Source of the DNA: Baffinella frigidus
Taxonomy: Eukaryota > Cryptophyceae > Cryptomonadales > Baffinellaceae
Direction of reading: 5' to 3'
NCBI GenBank assembly: GCA_026770585.1
Contig: MU646784.1
Location: 191,175 to 203,488, forward strand
Length of the DNA stretch: 12,314 nucleotides
Position numbers and translations under genes: made by a program. The notes under the pieces were generated by a model. It was given only the letters and a program-made list of their open reading frames with translations, searched no databases and was not told the origin of the DNA. Below, piece after piece: positions 12,161-12,314 of the stretch (the stretch's first letter is position 1; each line of letters opens with the position of its first letter).

Positions 12161-12314
12161 CCTCCAAACCCCAAACCCCAAACCCCAAACCCCAAACCCA
12201 ACGTGCGCGCGCTGACGGCACCCTCAACCCTAAACCCCAAACCCTAAACCCTAAACCCTAAACCCTAAACCCTAAACCCTAAACCCCAAACCCTAAACCC
12301 TAAACCCTAAACCC
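12161..12314. repeat. CCCCAAA then CCCTAAA array to window end
   Basis: A CCCCAAA block is interrupted by the possible exon fragment at 12203-12220, then a nearly pure CCCTAAA array runs off the window. Whether it is interstitial or terminal cannot be told here. Confidence 0.95.
12203..12220 (+). pseudogene. Possible fragment of the next kinase exon (VRALTA)
   Basis: Eighteen bases encode VRALTA inside heptamer repeat DNA. Kinases of this type often continue from the exon E end as (A)NLV-x-x-LTA-x-DP-x-RP, so the piece fits in phase 0 directly after exon E. There is no AG acceptor in front of it, and the sequence returns to CCCTAAA repeats right after. It is therefore more likely a truncated copy than the working exon, which would lie beyond the window. 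Confidence 0.35.

Noticed and set aside
12225-12314. Terminal telomere of a chromosome
   Set aside because: Similar arrays occur throughout the window and inside inferred introns, and on a right-hand chromosome end the plus strand would read TTTAGGG, not CCCTAAA.

Overview
This is eukaryotic nuclear DNA, not prokaryotic. The + strand is full of (CCCTAAA)n and one-base variants of it, the telomere heptamer of most land plants, many green algae and some other protist algae. Dispersed elements with short terminal inverted repeats (MITE-like) are common, and long open frames are rare. The GC-rich coding islands, tiny exons and plant-type telomere unit suggest a microbial alga or similar protist. 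The lineage cannot be fixed from the window.

The main result is a split protein-kinase-like gene on the + strand that simple ORF finding misses. Five short blocks at 400-438, 877-967, 1373-1431, 2211-2272 and 8569-8641 have CAG acceptors and GT donors. Their splice phases agree (0, 1, 0, 2), and they join into exactly 108 codons. Read in order they give kinase helix E, a catalytic loop (HAG in place of HRD, then N), a DFD motif in place of DFG, the activation segment ending in APE, helix F (SDMFALG) and the start of the C-lobe tail. The N-lobe must lie left of the window and the last C-lobe exons to the right. The catalytic Asp is replaced by Gly, so the product is a pseudokinase or a decaying copy.

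Layout: 1-93 is an AT dinucleotide run. 94-2272 holds exons A to D; its introns are filled with telomere-like heptamers, a MITE and decayed second copies of the same exons. 2273-8568 is one inferred intron of 6.3 kb that carries further exon relics, minisatellites, at least three families of inverted-repeat elements and many perfect hairpins, with no convincing gene inside. 8569-8641 is exon E. 8642-12314 is dominated by 7-bp arrays (CCCTATA, AACCATA, TTTAGCG, CCCTGAA, CCCTGGA, CCCTAAA), with broken copies of exon E, more MITEs and a possible fragment of the next exon at 12203-12220.

The kinase model rests on motif order, splice signals and phase read by eye; transcript data would settle it. 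No rRNA, tRNA, CRISPR or bacterial-type operon was seen.
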